Below, in pieces: positions 1 through 8,903 of a stretch of 64,000 nucleotides of DNA. Location: the NCBI GenBank assembly GCA_028282885.1, contig JANQGX010000012.1, positions 186,001-250,000 of the forward strand, given 5' to 3'. The stretch's first letter is position 1; every line of letters starts with the position of its first letter. The position numbers were made by a program, and so were the translations under genes. The notes beneath the pieces are model-generated. The model did not search any database, was not told the origin of the DNA, and worked only from the letters and a program-made list of their open reading frames with translations. Origin of the DNA: SAR324 cluster bacterium (lineage in GTDB: Bacteria; SAR324; XYD2-FULL-50-16).

Positions 1-73
1 CTGATCCCTGGTTTCCAGGCGTTTGCCTTTTTTTGGTTTGTCTCTTAATATTTTACTTGAACAGAATAAGTTG

Positions 74-216
74 TCTTCAGGGCGGGGCGAAATTCCCCAC
101 CGGTGGTATTCTTGCACGTCAAGAGAGCCCACGAGCGCTTGATCCCAGGATTAAGGTCAGCAGATTTGGTTAAATGCCAAAGCCGACGGTTACAGTCCGG
201 ATGGAAGAAGATAAGT
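74..216 (+). promoter_or_regulatory. FMN riboswitch (RFN element)
   Basis: The conserved RFN blocks occur in order: TTCAGGGCGGGGCGAAATTC near 76, CCCCACCGGTGGTA, AGCCCACGAGCG, then CAGCAGATTTGGTTAAATGC, CCAAAGCCGACGGTTACAGT and CCGGATGGAAGAAGATAA. Such aptamers bind flavin mononucleotide and switch off riboflavin biosynthesis or transport genes. The first gene downstream on this strand is ribD, followed by ribE, ribBA and ribH, which is the expected regulon. The distance to ribD, about 600 bases, is unusually long. Confidence 0.97.
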
Positions 217-246
217 TATGATGATGGTTAAGGGGATCTTTGTATT

Positions 247-273
247 GGGATCGGGAACAATCCGATTTTTTTT
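247..273 (+). terminator. Intrinsic terminator of the FMN riboswitch
   Basis: The arms ATCGG (250-254) and CCGAT (262-266) form a stem that G-U pairs can extend by up to three positions, followed by a run of eight T (266-273). It sits about 30 bases after the RFN aptamer, so FMN-dependent premature termination is the likely mechanism. Transcripts that pass it would continue to ribD. Confidence 0.75.
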
Positions 274-824
274 GCCTTGGGATTTCTGAAAACCATATTG
301 CCTCCGGGTTTTAACTATCGTGATCTGCCTGATCACGCTCCAGGCCGCATAACAGGTATGCTGGTGAAGGCCGGCTACACTCGCCCTGCATTTTCAATTT
401 AATTTCTATTCTTTAAAAAGCAGTTTTGAACCAGATTCTGTGTTGCTGTTTGTCAATTTCACGGGATCAGATTGGATTTTGTTCAGAAATCGCTGTTTAA
501 CCAGCAATGTTTCCCAAGTTTGTTTGGGATTTTCCAAAGGTCAACGGATCAGGCACCGATAGCCTTGTGTTATGAGAGCGCCGGAAATGCCTTCATTTTT
601 GACCGTAAAAACAGGGGTTCATCCGACAGGTCAGTTCCTGAACTTGATCGATCTTTCACAGGCTGGGTCAGTTGCGATTCAGCAGAGAGGGGTGGGCCAT
701 AACTAACAGGTGTTTCCTAACTTCAGCAGAGTTAAGATGAAGATTCAGCTTTATCGTGAAACCTGCGTGGTTCGGGATTGAAGATTGACGGTTAGTTGAA
801 ACAAGAAGTTTAGAGATAAACCAA
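274..824 (+). other. Long untranslated leader between riboswitch and ribD
   Basis: No convincing gene lies here. An open frame at 472-702 has a TTG start, no ribosome binding site and no recognisable protein. An inverted repeat with arms CGTGATC (319-325) and GATCACG (331-337) lacks a T-run and could be an mRNA hairpin or a protein-binding site. A second promoter for ribD could lie in this stretch, but no strong -35/-10 pair was found. Confidence 0.5.
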
Positions 825-1937
825 ATGGATGATCAGTTTTATATGAGGCGCGCCTTGGAACTTGCGGCCATGGGAGAGGGATTTACATCTCCCAATCCGA
901 TGGTTGGTGCAGTCGTTGTTCGTAAAGGAAGAATAGTGGGTGAGGGCTGGCATCAGGCTGCGGGTTTGCCACACGCAGAGGTGAATGCCCTGGATGATGC
1001 GGGAAAAAGATCCCGGGGATCTACCCTGTTTGTAACATTGGAACCTTGCCATCACATCGGTCGGACTCCTCCCTGCACGGAGAAGATTCTCGCATCAGGT
1101 GTTTCCCGGGTGGTTATGGCCATGCAAGATCCCAATCCAGGTGTTAAGGGGGGAGGGGCAGAATTTCTCAAATCAAAGGGGATCCAGGTCACTGATGGGG
1201 TTTGCGAGCAGGAAGCGCGCAGGTTGAATGAGTGCTTTATCAAACATGTGACTACAGGCAGGCCCTTTGTGATAGTGAAATGCGCAGCCACCCTGGATGG
1301 CCGCATTGCATCGAGTGCAGGTGACTCAAAATGGATCACGGGACCGGATTCCCGCAGATTTGTCCACCGTTTGCGACATCGACTGGACGCAATAATGGTG
1401 GGAAGCAGTACGGTGAAAATCGATAACCCGGCATTAACAACCCGGTGGGAGTCTGCCGTGACTAAGAATCCGCTGCGAGTGGTTCTGGACACTCACCTCT
1501 CGATTCCGGAAGAATCACAGGTTCTTGATATGGGTGTTGAACCGGGAGTCATAGTTGCTACGGGACCGGATGCTGATGACAACAGGATTGCCAGTCTGAA
1601 AAAGAAAGGTGTTGATATCATTGTCTGTCCTCTGCATGAAGAGAAAATTGATCTGAAAGTTTTACTGCAACACCTGGGTGCGAGAGGGATCACCGGGATT
1701 CTGATTGAGGGTGGGAGCCAGGTGATCGGTTCGGCATTTTCCCAAGGAGTTGTGGACAGGATCTATTTCTTCTATGCTCCCAAAATTCTTGGCGGTAGCG
1801 ATGGCACCCCGATGATTGGTGGTAAAGGCGCTCTAAGGATTGAAGATTGTCTGACGATAAAACACATTGAATTACATCGCTTTGATGATGACATTTTGAT
1901 TGAAGGATGTCCTGATTACCAGACTTGGAATCGATAA
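825..1937 (+). CDS. ribD: Bifunctional diaminohydroxyphosphoribosylaminopyrimidine deaminase / 5-amino-6-(5-phosphoribosylamino)uracil reductase RibD
   Basis: RibD catalyses the second and third steps of riboflavin synthesis from GTP: deamination of the pyrimidine, then NADPH-dependent reduction of the ribosyl side chain. The protein has 370 residues, normal for the two-domain family. The N-terminal cytidine-deaminase fold carries the zinc ligands H50-A-E52 and the PCxxxGRTPPC motif with C75 and C84. The C-terminal reductase starts near residue 150 (RPFVIVKCAATLDGRIA) and includes the ILIEGGSQVIGSA segment. It is the first gene of the rib operon behind the FMN riboswitch, and ribE begins 11 bases after its stop. 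The Shine-Dalgarno sequence is weak. Confidence 0.97.
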   Translation: MDDQFYMRRALELAAMGEGFTSPNPMVGAVVVRKGRIVGEGWHQAAGLPHAEVNALDDAGKRSRGSTLFVTLEPCHHIGRTPPCTEKILASGVSRVVMAMQDPNPGVKGGGAEFLKSKGIQVTDGVCEQEARRLNECFIKHVTTGRPFVIVKCAATLDGRIASSAGDSKWITGPDSRRFVHRLRHRLDAIMVGSSTVKIDNPALTTRWESAVTKNPLRVVLDTHLSIPEESQVLDMGVEPGVIVATGPDADDNRIASLKKKGVDIIVCPLHEEKIDLKVLLQHLGARGITGILIEGGSQVIGSAFSQGVVDRIYFFYAPKILGGSDGTPMIGGKGALRIEDCLTIKHIELHRFDDDILIEGCPDYQTWNR

Positions 1938-1948
1938 AGGGAGGAATA

Positions 1949-2620
1949 ATGTTTACCGGAATAATTGAAGGACTTGGCAGGATGATTGATATGCGTCCCC
2001 GTGAACAGGGGATTGCACTATCGATCCAGGCTCCATTTGCTTTGGAGGGATCCCGAGTTGGAGACAGTTTTGCTGTCAATGGGGCCTGTTTGACGGCAAT
2101 TGAGTTGGAAAATTCACGGCTGGTGGTGGATGTCTCCCCTGAGACAGTTGATAAAACTATCATCAGGTTTCTCAAACCCGGTGATCCGGTCAACCTGGAA
2201 AGAGCCCTGCGTTTGTCGGATCGTTTGGATGGCCATCTTGTTTCGGGACATGTGGATGGTGTCGGGAAGATTATACACAAACAGAGGACAGGAAATTCTA
2301 TTCTGTTTCGGATCGAACTGCCGGAAACTCTGGCCAGATATACCATAAACAAAGGTTCCATTGCCATTGATGGGATCAGCCTTACTATCAACGCAACAAA
2401 TGGTAACACCATCGATCTCGGCATCATACCACATACGGCCAAGCTCACAACCATCGGTTTTAAAGAAGCCGGGGACAGGGTTAATGTTGAAACCGACATG
2501 ATCGGCAAATATGTGGAGCGGTTCCTGAAATTAGGGTCCGATAGAAGTGATTCCTTGGAAAAGCATGAAAAGAGGACTGGCTTGACCATGGAAATGTTGG
2601 CTGAAAATGGATTTGTTTAA
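1949..2620 (+). CDS. ribE: Riboflavin synthase alpha subunit
   Basis: This enzyme dismutates two molecules of 6,7-dimethyl-8-ribityllumazine to riboflavin and the aminopyrimidinedione, the last step of the pathway. The start at 1949 gives the family-typical N-terminus MFTGIIEGLG and follows GGGAGG by five bases; an upstream in-frame ATG at 1925 overlaps ribD and has no such site. The 223 residues form two lumazine-binding repeats, the second opening at SGHVDGVGKI. The C-terminus DMIGKYVERFL is typical. It lies between ribD and ribBA in the FMN-controlled operon. Some authors call the gene ribC. Confidence 0.96.
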   Translation: MFTGIIEGLGRMIDMRPREQGIALSIQAPFALEGSRVGDSFAVNGACLTAIELENSRLVVDVSPETVDKTIIRFLKPGDPVNLERALRLSDRLDGHLVSGHVDGVGKIIHKQRTGNSILFRIELPETLARYTINKGSIAIDGISLTINATNGNTIDLGIIPHTAKLTTIGFKEAGDRVNVETDMIGKYVERFLKLGSDRSDSLEKHEKRTGLTMEMLAENGFV

Positions 2621-2763
2621 AGAAACTGCCGCTTACCGGGGCAGATTAATAAGCAGAGTCGAACAGATGATTTTCCAAGGATTTAAAATCATCCCCCCGG
2701 ATACGTCGGGGAAAATTGAACTGTGGTGCAGTATTTCGAAAACACATGAATGAGGAGCGAAAC

Positions 2764-3972
2764 ATGCCTATTATTACGATTGAAGAGGCAATACAAGATA
2801 TCAGGGACGGCAAAATGGTAATCCTGGTGGATGACGAAGATCGTGAAAATGAAGGTGATCTGACCATGGCTGCAGAAGCAGTGACGCCGGAAGCGATAAA
2901 TTTCATGACCAAATATGGCAGGGGCTTGATCTGTCTTTCATTGACCGGTGAAAAGGCGGATTCGCTCGACCTTCAACCCATGGTGATGAATAACACCTCA
3001 CCTTATGAAACCGGTTTTACGGTTTCCATTGAGGCAAGGGAGGGAGTGACCACGGGAATTTCTGCGGCTGACAGGGCTACCACTATCCTGACAGCGATCA
3101 GGGAGAATGCCGCCCCCCGCGATCTGGTTAGACCCGGACATATTTTTCCACTGAGGGCCAGGGAAGGCGGGGTCATGGTCAGGGTGGGGCAAACCGAAGG
3201 ATCAGTCGATCTGGCCAGACTGGCCGGTATGAAACCTTCCGGTGTCATTTGCGAGATCATGGATGACGACGGCACCATGGCCCGCATGCCCTCTCTGCAG
3301 AAGTTCAGCGACGAACATGGTATCGGGATTTGCACAGTCGCCGATTTGGTCAATTATCGGATCAAAACCGAGAGTTTTGTAAGGAAAGCTGCAGAAACAA
3401 CCATTCCCACCCATTTTGGTGGTGAGTTTCGAATGATTGCCTATGAGAACGATCTGGACAAGCTGACCCATATTGCCATGGTAAAGGGAAAAATAAAAGG
3501 AGAGCATTCCATTCTGGTCCGCGTCCATTCCGAATGTATGACAGGAGATATATTCGGCTCGCAAAGATGTGATTGTGCTGAACAGCTACATAAAGCGATG
3601 ACGATTATCGAGAAGGAGGGAAATGGGGTGATTCTCTATCTCAGGCAGGAAGGTCGGGGCATTGGCCTGATTAACAAACTAAAGGCTTACGAACTGCAAA
3701 CCAAGGGCTATGACACTGTGGAAGCCAATAACGAGCTCGGTTTTGAAGATGATCTGCGGGATTATGGAATCGGGGCCCAGATTTTGACTGACCTTGGCAT
3801 CAAACGGATGAGGTTGCTGACCAATAACCCCAAAAAAATAATCGGCTTGGAGGGATACGGGCTTTCCATCGTTGAGCAAGTCCCTATCGAGATTACACCC
3901 AGCCACTACAATGAAGGTTACCTGAAGTGCAAGCAATTAAAAATGGGACACACCATGAATTTGTGCCAGTGA
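2764..3972 (+). CDS. ribBA: Bifunctional 3,4-dihydroxy-2-butanone-4-phosphate synthase / GTP cyclohydrolase II RibBA
   Basis: RibBA supplies both precursors of riboflavin. The RibB half (residues 1 to about 200) converts ribulose 5-phosphate to the four-carbon unit, and the RibA half opens GTP. The RibB metal and substrate loop [11 protein letters not shown] is at residues 23-33. The RibA zinc cysteines are C258, C269 and C271 in [16 protein letters not shown], followed by [10 protein letters not shown] and NNPKKI. Both active sites look complete, so full bifunctionality is expected. The start at 2764 follows GAGGAG at about seven bases; a longer frame opens at 2716 without a comparable site. 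The 143-base spacer after ribE holds a short C/G-rich hairpin near 2692-2712. Confidence 0.96.
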   Translation: MPIITIEEAIQDIRDGKMVILVDDEDRENEGDLTMAAEAVTPEAINFMTKYGRGLICLSLTGEKADSLDLQPMVMNNTSPYETGFTVSIEAREGVTTGISAADRATTILTAIRENAAPRDLVRPGHIFPLRAREGGVMVRVGQTEGSVDLARLAGMKPSGVICEIMDDDGTMARMPSLQKFSDEHGIGICTVADLVNYRIKTESFVRKAAETTIPTHFGGEFRMIAYENDLDKLTHIAMVKGKIKGEHSILVRVHSECMTGDIFGSQRCDCAEQLHKAMTIIEKEGNGVILYLRQEGRGIGLINKLKAYELQTKGYDTVEANNELGFEDDLRDYGIGAQILTDLGIKRMRLLTNNPKKIIGLEGYGLSIVEQVPIEITPSHYNEGYLKCKQLKMGHTMNLCQ

Positions 3973-4045
3973 TTATGTTATTGTAAATCTTCCCGCAGCC
4001 TGCCCCCGTGGTGTGGCTCGGGGACAAATATAAAGAGGAGAAGTC

Positions 4046-4519
4046 ATGTCAAATATCATAGAAGCCAAGCTGAACGCTAAAAGTAAACGATTTGCTATCA
4101 TCGCGGGTCGTTTTAATGATTTTATCACCAATCGTCTGGTTGAGGGAGCGGAAGACGCCCTGGTCAGAAACGGTGCTGAAGCGAGCGACATTGATATCAT
4201 CAAGGTTCCGGGTGCGTTTGAGATTCCCCTGGCAGCAAAGAAAATAACGCAGCAAGCCAAACACGATGCCGTGATTTGTGTAGGTGCCGTGATCAGGGGA
4301 TCAACCTCCCATTATGATCATGTTTGTGCCGAGCTTTCCAAAGGCATCGCCCATGTCAGTTTGGAGACAGGAGTCCCCGTAATGTTCGGTGTTTTGACAA
4401 CAGATACGATTGAACAGGCTATTGAACGAGCAGGATCCAAGGCAGGTAACAAGGGTTGGGATGCTGCAATCGGAGCTATTGAAATGGCAAACCTGATGGA
4501 GGAGATTGCAACGGAATAG
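4046..4519 (+). CDS. ribH: 6,7-dimethyl-8-ribityllumazine synthase
   Basis: Lumazine synthase condenses the four-carbon RibB product with the ribitylaminopyrimidine and usually assembles as a 60-subunit or pentameric shell. The 157-residue protein shows the family sequence in order: [28 protein letters not shown], the phosphate-binding [15 protein letters not shown], and [17 protein letters not shown] with [19 protein letters not shown] precedes the ATG at a good distance. It closes the operon, so every step from GTP and ribulose 5-phosphate to riboflavin is encoded here except the phosphatase and the FAD-forming RibF. Confidence 0.97.
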   Translation: MSNIIEAKLNAKSKRFAIIAGRFNDFITNRLVEGAEDALVRNGAEASDIDIIKVPGAFEIPLAAKKITQQAKHDAVICVGAVIRGSTSHYDHVCAELSKGIAHVSLETGVPVMFGVLTTDTIEQAIERAGSKAGNKGWDAAIGAIEMANLMEEIATE

Positions 4520-4532
4520 CTTGAACAAAGAG

Positions 4533-4575
4533 GACACCGCACCTGTTTTCAAGATCAAAACGCAGGTATGGTGTC
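4533..4575. terminator. Hairpin between convergent ribH and the next gene
   Basis: Arms GACACC-gc-ACCTG (4533-4545) and CAGGT-at-GGTGTC (4563-4575) pair over eleven base pairs around one small internal loop. The structure sits between two convergent genes and probably stops transcription from both sides. There is no long T-run, so a Rho-assisted or mRNA-stabilising role is also possible. Confidence 0.6.
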
Positions 4576-4584
4576 TCACTATTG

Positions 4585-5079
4585 TTAAAATTTCACAAAA
4601 CGGATCTGGCAGGTGCTGCCCCCGCTGGCAATAGTTTCTCCCAGTTCAAGGCGGCCGCCATAGGATTCTGCAACTCCCCTGTCTCCCTCCATGGCGATAT
4701 TGCATAGTCGGGCTATTTCTTCATCGGTGCAACCCAAGTGTTGCCAGGCTGTGACTAGCGGGCAATAACCAAAATCAATGGAAAGTTTATCGTCGGTTGC
4801 TTCCAGAATCTTCATTTCAAAAACGATTTGAGCCGGTTTGGTAAAGAGTTTTTTTCTGAGCCCTTTCCAGCTTTTTGTTCCTCCCAGATTCACCAGTTCT
4901 TTTCCATGCAGGTGCCCGCATGCTTTAATTGCAGGCAGTCCGATATCCTCCCATTCCACACCTTTCTTTTCCGCCTCCTTAAGCAGAAGGCAGAGCCAAG
5001 TTGCCCTGTGTTCAAGCGTTCCACGTATGGCCCTGATCAAAGGGTTCTTCCATCGTGGTTTATTGGAGATTTTACTCAT
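4585..5079 (-). CDS. L-2-amino-thiazoline-4-carboxylic acid hydrolase-like protein
   Basis: The 164-residue protein resembles the ATC hydrolase family (Pfam PF14196), named for an enzyme that opens the thiazoline ring on the bacterial route to L-cysteine. Most members have no tested function. The C-terminal core around DFGYCPLVTAWQHLGCTD, followed by a conserved CNIAMEGDRG segment, supports the assignment. The conserved Cys and His residues there may bind substrate or metal. The start at 5079 follows GAAGAGAAG; a TTG twenty codons upstream lacks a site. It faces the rib operon and is not obviously linked to it. The family call comes from recognised motifs only. Confidence 0.62.
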   Translation of the reverse strand: MSKISNKPRWKNPLIRAIRGTLEHRATWLCLLLKEAEKKGVEWEDIGLPAIKACGHLHGKELVNLGGTKSWKGLRKKLFTKPAQIVFEMKILEATDDKLSIDFGYCPLVTAWQHLGCTDEEIARLCNIAMEGDRGVAESYGGRLELGETIASGGSTCQIRFVKF

Positions 5080-5260
5080 GTCAATCTTCTCTTCGGTTCT
5101 ATCAATGAGTTTTAAAGTGGGAATTATAGTGATTCCCAACTGTTTTCCGGTGGGGCTTTAGAGCATAATCATGTCCTGAATCCCGAGTTGACTGTCGGCG
5201 TGACCGGAACCGGCGACTATGTCACTTCCGGGACCGGCCCTGTCGGATCACAGGTGTTGA

Positions 5261-6274
5261 TTACACTGTTTTTGGTGTTCTTTTGATGATTTTGCCGTCA
5301 GCATCTATTTTCAAGAGGGTAACTTTCAGTTTTGATGTCTTCTCAACAGCGACACAATAGGCATTTTTTTTGATCCAGCATCCCGAATTCGCATAGATAC
5401 GATCTTTGACCAGGAAAAAATCCTTGTCGATCAGCGCTTTATGGGAATGCCCGAAGATCACCACTTTGAAGTCTTCCTTATGACACATGCGGTCGGCATG
5501 CCAACCTAAAGCCGAACGGTCCCATAACTCTTTTATGAAACTGGAGAAATCAAATTTCTTTTCAAGCTTGCCGTAGCGTAGTTTTGCTTCTTTGATGGTG
5601 AGGGATTTGTTGTTGGGCATAAGGATTGGATCATCGTCTTTCATATCGGCTCTTTCGGCCAGACCCTCGATGATGGTCTCATAGATATTCTGGTCGGGTT
5701 CGGCAGCTTCCACCAGATCGTCCAGGTACGTCGGCAGGTCGATGAGGCTGTATCCCGACGTGGCAAATGAGGTCAAAAGTCGGCTCATGATATAGCCAAT
5801 AGGCCTGCCATGAGCGGGATCACAGAAATAGTCGGCACGATTGAAGATCTCGTCAAATCGGTGACCATGTTCAGCGCGTAATAGTCCGCTGTTATAAAAC
5901 CTGATGCAGAGAATTCCGGGTACGGCTTTACGGAGTTCATCTTCAGCCAGGTCAAAATCGTGATTCCCGTTAACATAGAACAGCCTGATGCCACTATCAA
6001 TGATCTCCTTGAACTTATCGAGGACATCCTTATTCGCTTTGAAAATATCACGGAATGTGGGTGGCTTTTTTCCGGCAGGGCAGATCCAGGTGTCAAAAAT
6101 ATCGCCCAACAGAACAACCTCTTTGACCCTGCTGTTTCCAATGATGTTTTCGTCAATGAAACCCAGCAGGCGGGGAAGGTGCTCATCTTTTTTAAACCAG
6201 GCCTTACCATTTCGATATAGTTCATCAGAACTCAAGTGAATATCGCTAAGAAAATATCTGAGATTTGCTGCCAT
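5261..6274 (-). CDS. Calcineurin-like metallophosphoesterase
   Basis: This 337-residue protein contains all five calcineurin-type motifs: SDIHLS near the N-terminus, GDIFD, GNHD, an internal H after LLRAEHGH, and FGHSHK near residue 280. They bind a two-metal centre that hydrolyses phosphomonoesters or diesters. The arrangement recalls LpxH (UDP-2,3-diacylglucosamine pyrophosphatase), but the protein is about 100 residues longer, with an inserted helical segment between the GNHD and GHSHK parts, so the substrate is open. It lies upstream of the ATC-hydrolase-like gene on the same strand after 180 bases of unremarkable sequence. Cytoplasmic location is inferred from the lack of a signal peptide. 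Confidence 0.85.
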   Translation of the reverse strand: MAANLRYFLSDIHLSSDELYRNGKAWFKKDEHLPRLLGFIDENIIGNSRVKEVVLLGDIFDTWICPAGKKPPTFRDIFKANKDVLDKFKEIIDSGIRLFYVNGNHDFDLAEDELRKAVPGILCIRFYNSGLLRAEHGHRFDEIFNRADYFCDPAHGRPIGYIMSRLLTSFATSGYSLIDLPTYLDDLVEAAEPDQNIYETIIEGLAERADMKDDDPILMPNNKSLTIKEAKLRYGKLEKKFDFSSFIKELWDRSALGWHADRMCHKEDFKVVIFGHSHKALIDKDFFLVKDRIYANSGCWIKKNAYCVAVEKTSKLKVTLLKIDADGKIIKRTPKTV

Positions 6275-6411
6275 GATAGATCTCCCTGTGAATACCGGTT
6301 AATATATTCCTTGTCAAAGAATGGTTTTCAAATTCCTGGATGCAGGCCAGGGCCCTGTTTATTATCCACAATGCCGGTCGCCTTGTTGGATACATGCAGT
6401 TAGAATTCGAC

Positions 6412-7365
6412 TTATGACGGGCTGAAAAGATTTTTCAGGTAATCAACCAGCCTGTCTATAGCCATTTCCAGCTTTGTGAATCTGATTCTGGTTGCCTCCT
6501 CGACGGCTTTGATGACATCTTTTCTTGGCATGTCTCCTTTGGCCATGACCTTAATAAGCTGTTTGGCGAAGAAATTCCTGTCATGAAAGCCAAACTGTCG
6601 GGCGAATCTCTCTGAAATAACATTTGGATCGTTACTCGGAAAATTGGCATTCCGGTATTCGGCAACGATATTCGCATTATTGGTATTGGCCGCTTCGACA
6701 ATCCGTCTGAGGTTGGGGTCCAGTCTGGGTTGATGAGTATAAGGTTTCTCAAAGAGGAAATTGACTTCGTTTCCGGTCACCTTTATGTTATCATACCCGG
6801 TTTTTTCAGCAGCTTCAGTAAAAGTCTTTCTCATCTGTTCATCCCGAAACTTGAGGGTGGCGTCCAGGACCAGTTCTTCGGGCTGCGAGAGAACTCCCCA
6901 TTTAAAGCCGGTCAACCACCAGTGCAATTTAGGTCCCCTGGTAAATAAAACCTCATCACCTTTTTTCAAGGCAAAGGTCATTTCCAACCGTTCGCTATTG
7001 TCGGCACAATTGAAAAACCTGCCGTTATCCGGATCATGGGGTCTTCTACCAAGTGTACTGTCCAGTGGGTGTCCTCCTTCAGGATTGACGTAAACCCCGA
7101 TTTCTGCACCGGTTTCCAGACCGTATTGCCCTTTCCACAATTCAATCATCCAGTTTTTGTTGGCATGGCTGAAGAAGATTGGTTCGCAATCGATGACTGC
7201 ACTGATGGTAGCTGGTGCCGCAAGATCGTAAGCAAAACAATAGCCAAACTTTCTCTGCCAGGGATCCATCACCGAGTATATAATCTGCTGCTCCGGATCA
7301 TAGGTAAATCCGGCAGCTTCAACAATTTTGGCCAGGGGGCTGGTGGCTGTCCATTCATTATCCAT
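6412..7365 (-). CDS. DUF4474-like protein of unknown function
   Basis: The 317-residue protein has an N-terminal region (residues about 15-160) matching what I remember of DUF4474: DPWQRKFGYC, then DCEPIFF, then WMIELWKGQYGLETGAEIGVY. The function of that family is not established. After residue 200 the sequence becomes charged and probably helical, with several Asn- and Arg-rich stretches and a final amphipathic segment LDYLKNL-like. There is no signal peptide or membrane span. AAGGAG lies just before the ATG. It precedes the metallophosphoesterase on the same strand, 137 bases apart, so a two-gene unit is possible. Confidence 0.6.
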   Translation of the reverse strand: MDNEWTATSPLAKIVEAAGFTYDPEQQIIYSVMDPWQRKFGYCFAYDLAAPATISAVIDCEPIFFSHANKNWMIELWKGQYGLETGAEIGVYVNPEGGHPLDSTLGRRPHDPDNGRFFNCADNSERLEMTFALKKGDEVLFTRGPKLHWWLTGFKWGVLSQPEELVLDATLKFRDEQMRKTFTEAAEKTGYDNIKVTGNEVNFLFEKPYTHQPRLDPNLRRIVEAANTNNANIVAEYRNANFPSNDPNVISERFARQFGFHDRNFFAKQLIKVMAKGDMPRKDVIKAVEEATRIRFTKLEMAIDRLVDYLKNLFSPS

Positions 7366-7694
7366 GGAATTCTCCTTTTGATTTTAGGTTAAAATTGGCC
7401 GGAGCCGATCCTCATAATCCAAAGACCCCAACGGCTTCAGCTAATCTTGTTCAGCGGACATAACAACTGCTTCTTGTCAATGTTTACGGGTGATTAAGAA
7501 TGAAAATAAAACCTCTTTCAACTGGTTTTATGAGATACTTGCATATTGAATTCTGTATTTCAAGATTATTGCAGATTTTTAGTCCATTCGCGGATTTATA
7601 GGATGAATGGGGTTGGGAGAGAGATTGACGGAGAATCGGTCGTGAAGACAGGGAATCGATTGGAGAATGATTCCCTGCAGATGATCGGGAGAGA
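7366..7694. other. Intergenic region with a terminator-like hairpin
   Basis: No gene is supported here. A perfect nine-base-pair inverted repeat, CAGGGAATC (7649-7657) and GATTCCCTG (7669-7677), lies just downstream of the stop of the minus-strand rhodanese-ferritin gene and is the likely end of its transcript, though no T-run follows. The rest is AT-rich and presumably carries the promoter of the DUF4474-like gene. Confidence 0.5.
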
Positions 7695-8537
7695 TCATTC
7701 CTGTTGTTTGAGGGCCTTATCCATTTCGTTTGCAATGAAGGTCATGTGCTGTTTTTCTTCGTCAGCCAATCCGCGAAAGAGTTTTTTTACACCTTCGTTT
7801 TCACCTGTCTCGGCCAGGCGTGTATAAAGATCCAGTGACTGGGCCTCAACTGCCATTGCAAATCCCAGGATATCCACCGGATCGTTCATTTGCGAGGCGA
7901 TGGAGATCGGGGTGTCTTTTACCAGGTCTCCGCCTTCAATAACGTCCCTGTTCTGTTCCAGGTATTGCTGTGGATTGGTCTGACCGCTGACAAAGACATC
8001 ATATTCGCGCAGGAGTTTATCCTTGTGAAGGTCTTCAAGACCGGCCAGCTTATGGTAGAGAGATTTGAACTCCTCCCGTGATTCATTGCTTTCCAGAATG
8101 AGATAAAACTGCTTCAATCCTTCTTCCATGGCGAAGGCGAGGGCAAAGGCATCGGGAAACTCAACATTGGGATCAATCAGATCAAGACTTAAATCATAAT
8201 TGCCGGCAGCCTTGATTCCCATCCAGCTTTGAATATTGGCCCCGATATCATAAACCTCCCTGAATCCCTGTCCGGCTAAATACTGAGCTGCGGCATGACT
8301 TCTGCCTCCTGCCCGGCAGTAAACGATTGTTGGTTTACCAGGGTCCAAATCTCCCCCTCCTTCGGTAAGAATATTCAGCGGGACCAATTTTGCCCCGGGA
8401 AGGTGATCCTGTTCATATTCGCCGGGTTGACGAACATCCACCAATTGATAACTTCCGGTTGGATGCTTATTCATATATGCCTTGGCATCATCTTCATTAA
8501 TGGGAATCGGCTGCGATATCAATGCTGCGATTTTCAT
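7695..8537 (-). CDS. Rhodanese - ferritin-like (rubrerythrin-type) fusion protein
   Basis: Residues 1-115 form a rhodanese domain with the active-site loop CRAGGRS (nucleophile C74), which would carry a persulfide. Residues 130-280 form a ferritin-like four-helix domain with two E-x-x-H units, E168-x-x-H171 and E261-x-x-H264, plus E139 and E231, enough for a di-iron site. A fusion of sulfur-transfer and di-iron domains suggests sulfane-sulfur handling combined with peroxide or oxygen chemistry. An excellent Shine-Dalgarno AGGGAGGT precedes the ATG. The gene is divergent from an ETHE1-type persulfide dioxygenase, which supports a shared role in sulfide or persulfide detoxification. The exact reaction is inference. 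Confidence 0.88.
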   Translation of the reverse strand: MKIAALISQPIPINEDDAKAYMNKHPTGSYQLVDVRQPGEYEQDHLPGAKLVPLNILTEGGGDLDPGKPTIVYCRAGGRSHAAAQYLAGQGFREVYDIGANIQSWMGIKAAGNYDLSLDLIDPNVEFPDAFALAFAMEEGLKQFYLILESNESREEFKSLYHKLAGLEDLHKDKLLREYDVFVSGQTNPQQYLEQNRDVIEGGDLVKDTPISIASQMNDPVDILGFAMAVEAQSLDLYTRLAETGENEGVKKLFRGLADEEKQHMTFIANEMDKALKQQE

Positions 8538-8903
8538 GTGACCTCCCTATCAGGAATTGTATAAACAACGCGGCTATTGGTGGACGGGTATTGTTAGATA
8601 TAAAGCTTAGTTTCTCTCTACTCAATTGGAGCCAATCTGACAAGATTTATTCAATCCTCATGAGCTTTTCCCTGTCGATTTGAAATCTCCGCATTCATAT
8701 CATCGAACGATGAATACAGACATAAGCTGATATTTTACTTGATTTTTTCTTCGTCCATCCTTTAAGCTTTTGCATAATACATTGAATCCGCATGTTGTGA
8801 TGATCGGTCAGCAAAGAGATCGTTCCAGGTGAGACAGACAACTTTGCGAATAGAGGCAGATCCGTTCGGATGAGATCTGCTTTAATCCAATTCAGGAGGA
8901 GTA
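8538..8903. promoter_or_regulatory. Divergent promoter region of the persulfide gene pair
   Basis: This 366-base AT-rich region separates two divergent sulfur-related genes and should hold both promoters. Close to the dioxygenase gene lies a nested inverted repeat, GCAGATC (8856-8862) with GATCTGC (8874-8880), and inside it ATCCG-tt-CGGAT (8860-8871). It is about ten bases before the Shine-Dalgarno GGAGGAG and may be an operator or a 5'-UTR hairpin. No regulator gene is adjacent. Confidence 0.5.

Noticed and set aside
472..702. Open frame between the riboswitch and ribD
   Set aside because: TTG start, no ribosome binding site and no recognisable protein composition; the interval is better described as a leader.
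1690..2589. Long minus-strand open frame of about 300 codons opposite ribE
   Set aside because: Antisense of ribD/ribE, which are certain by motifs; its amino-acid composition is unnatural.
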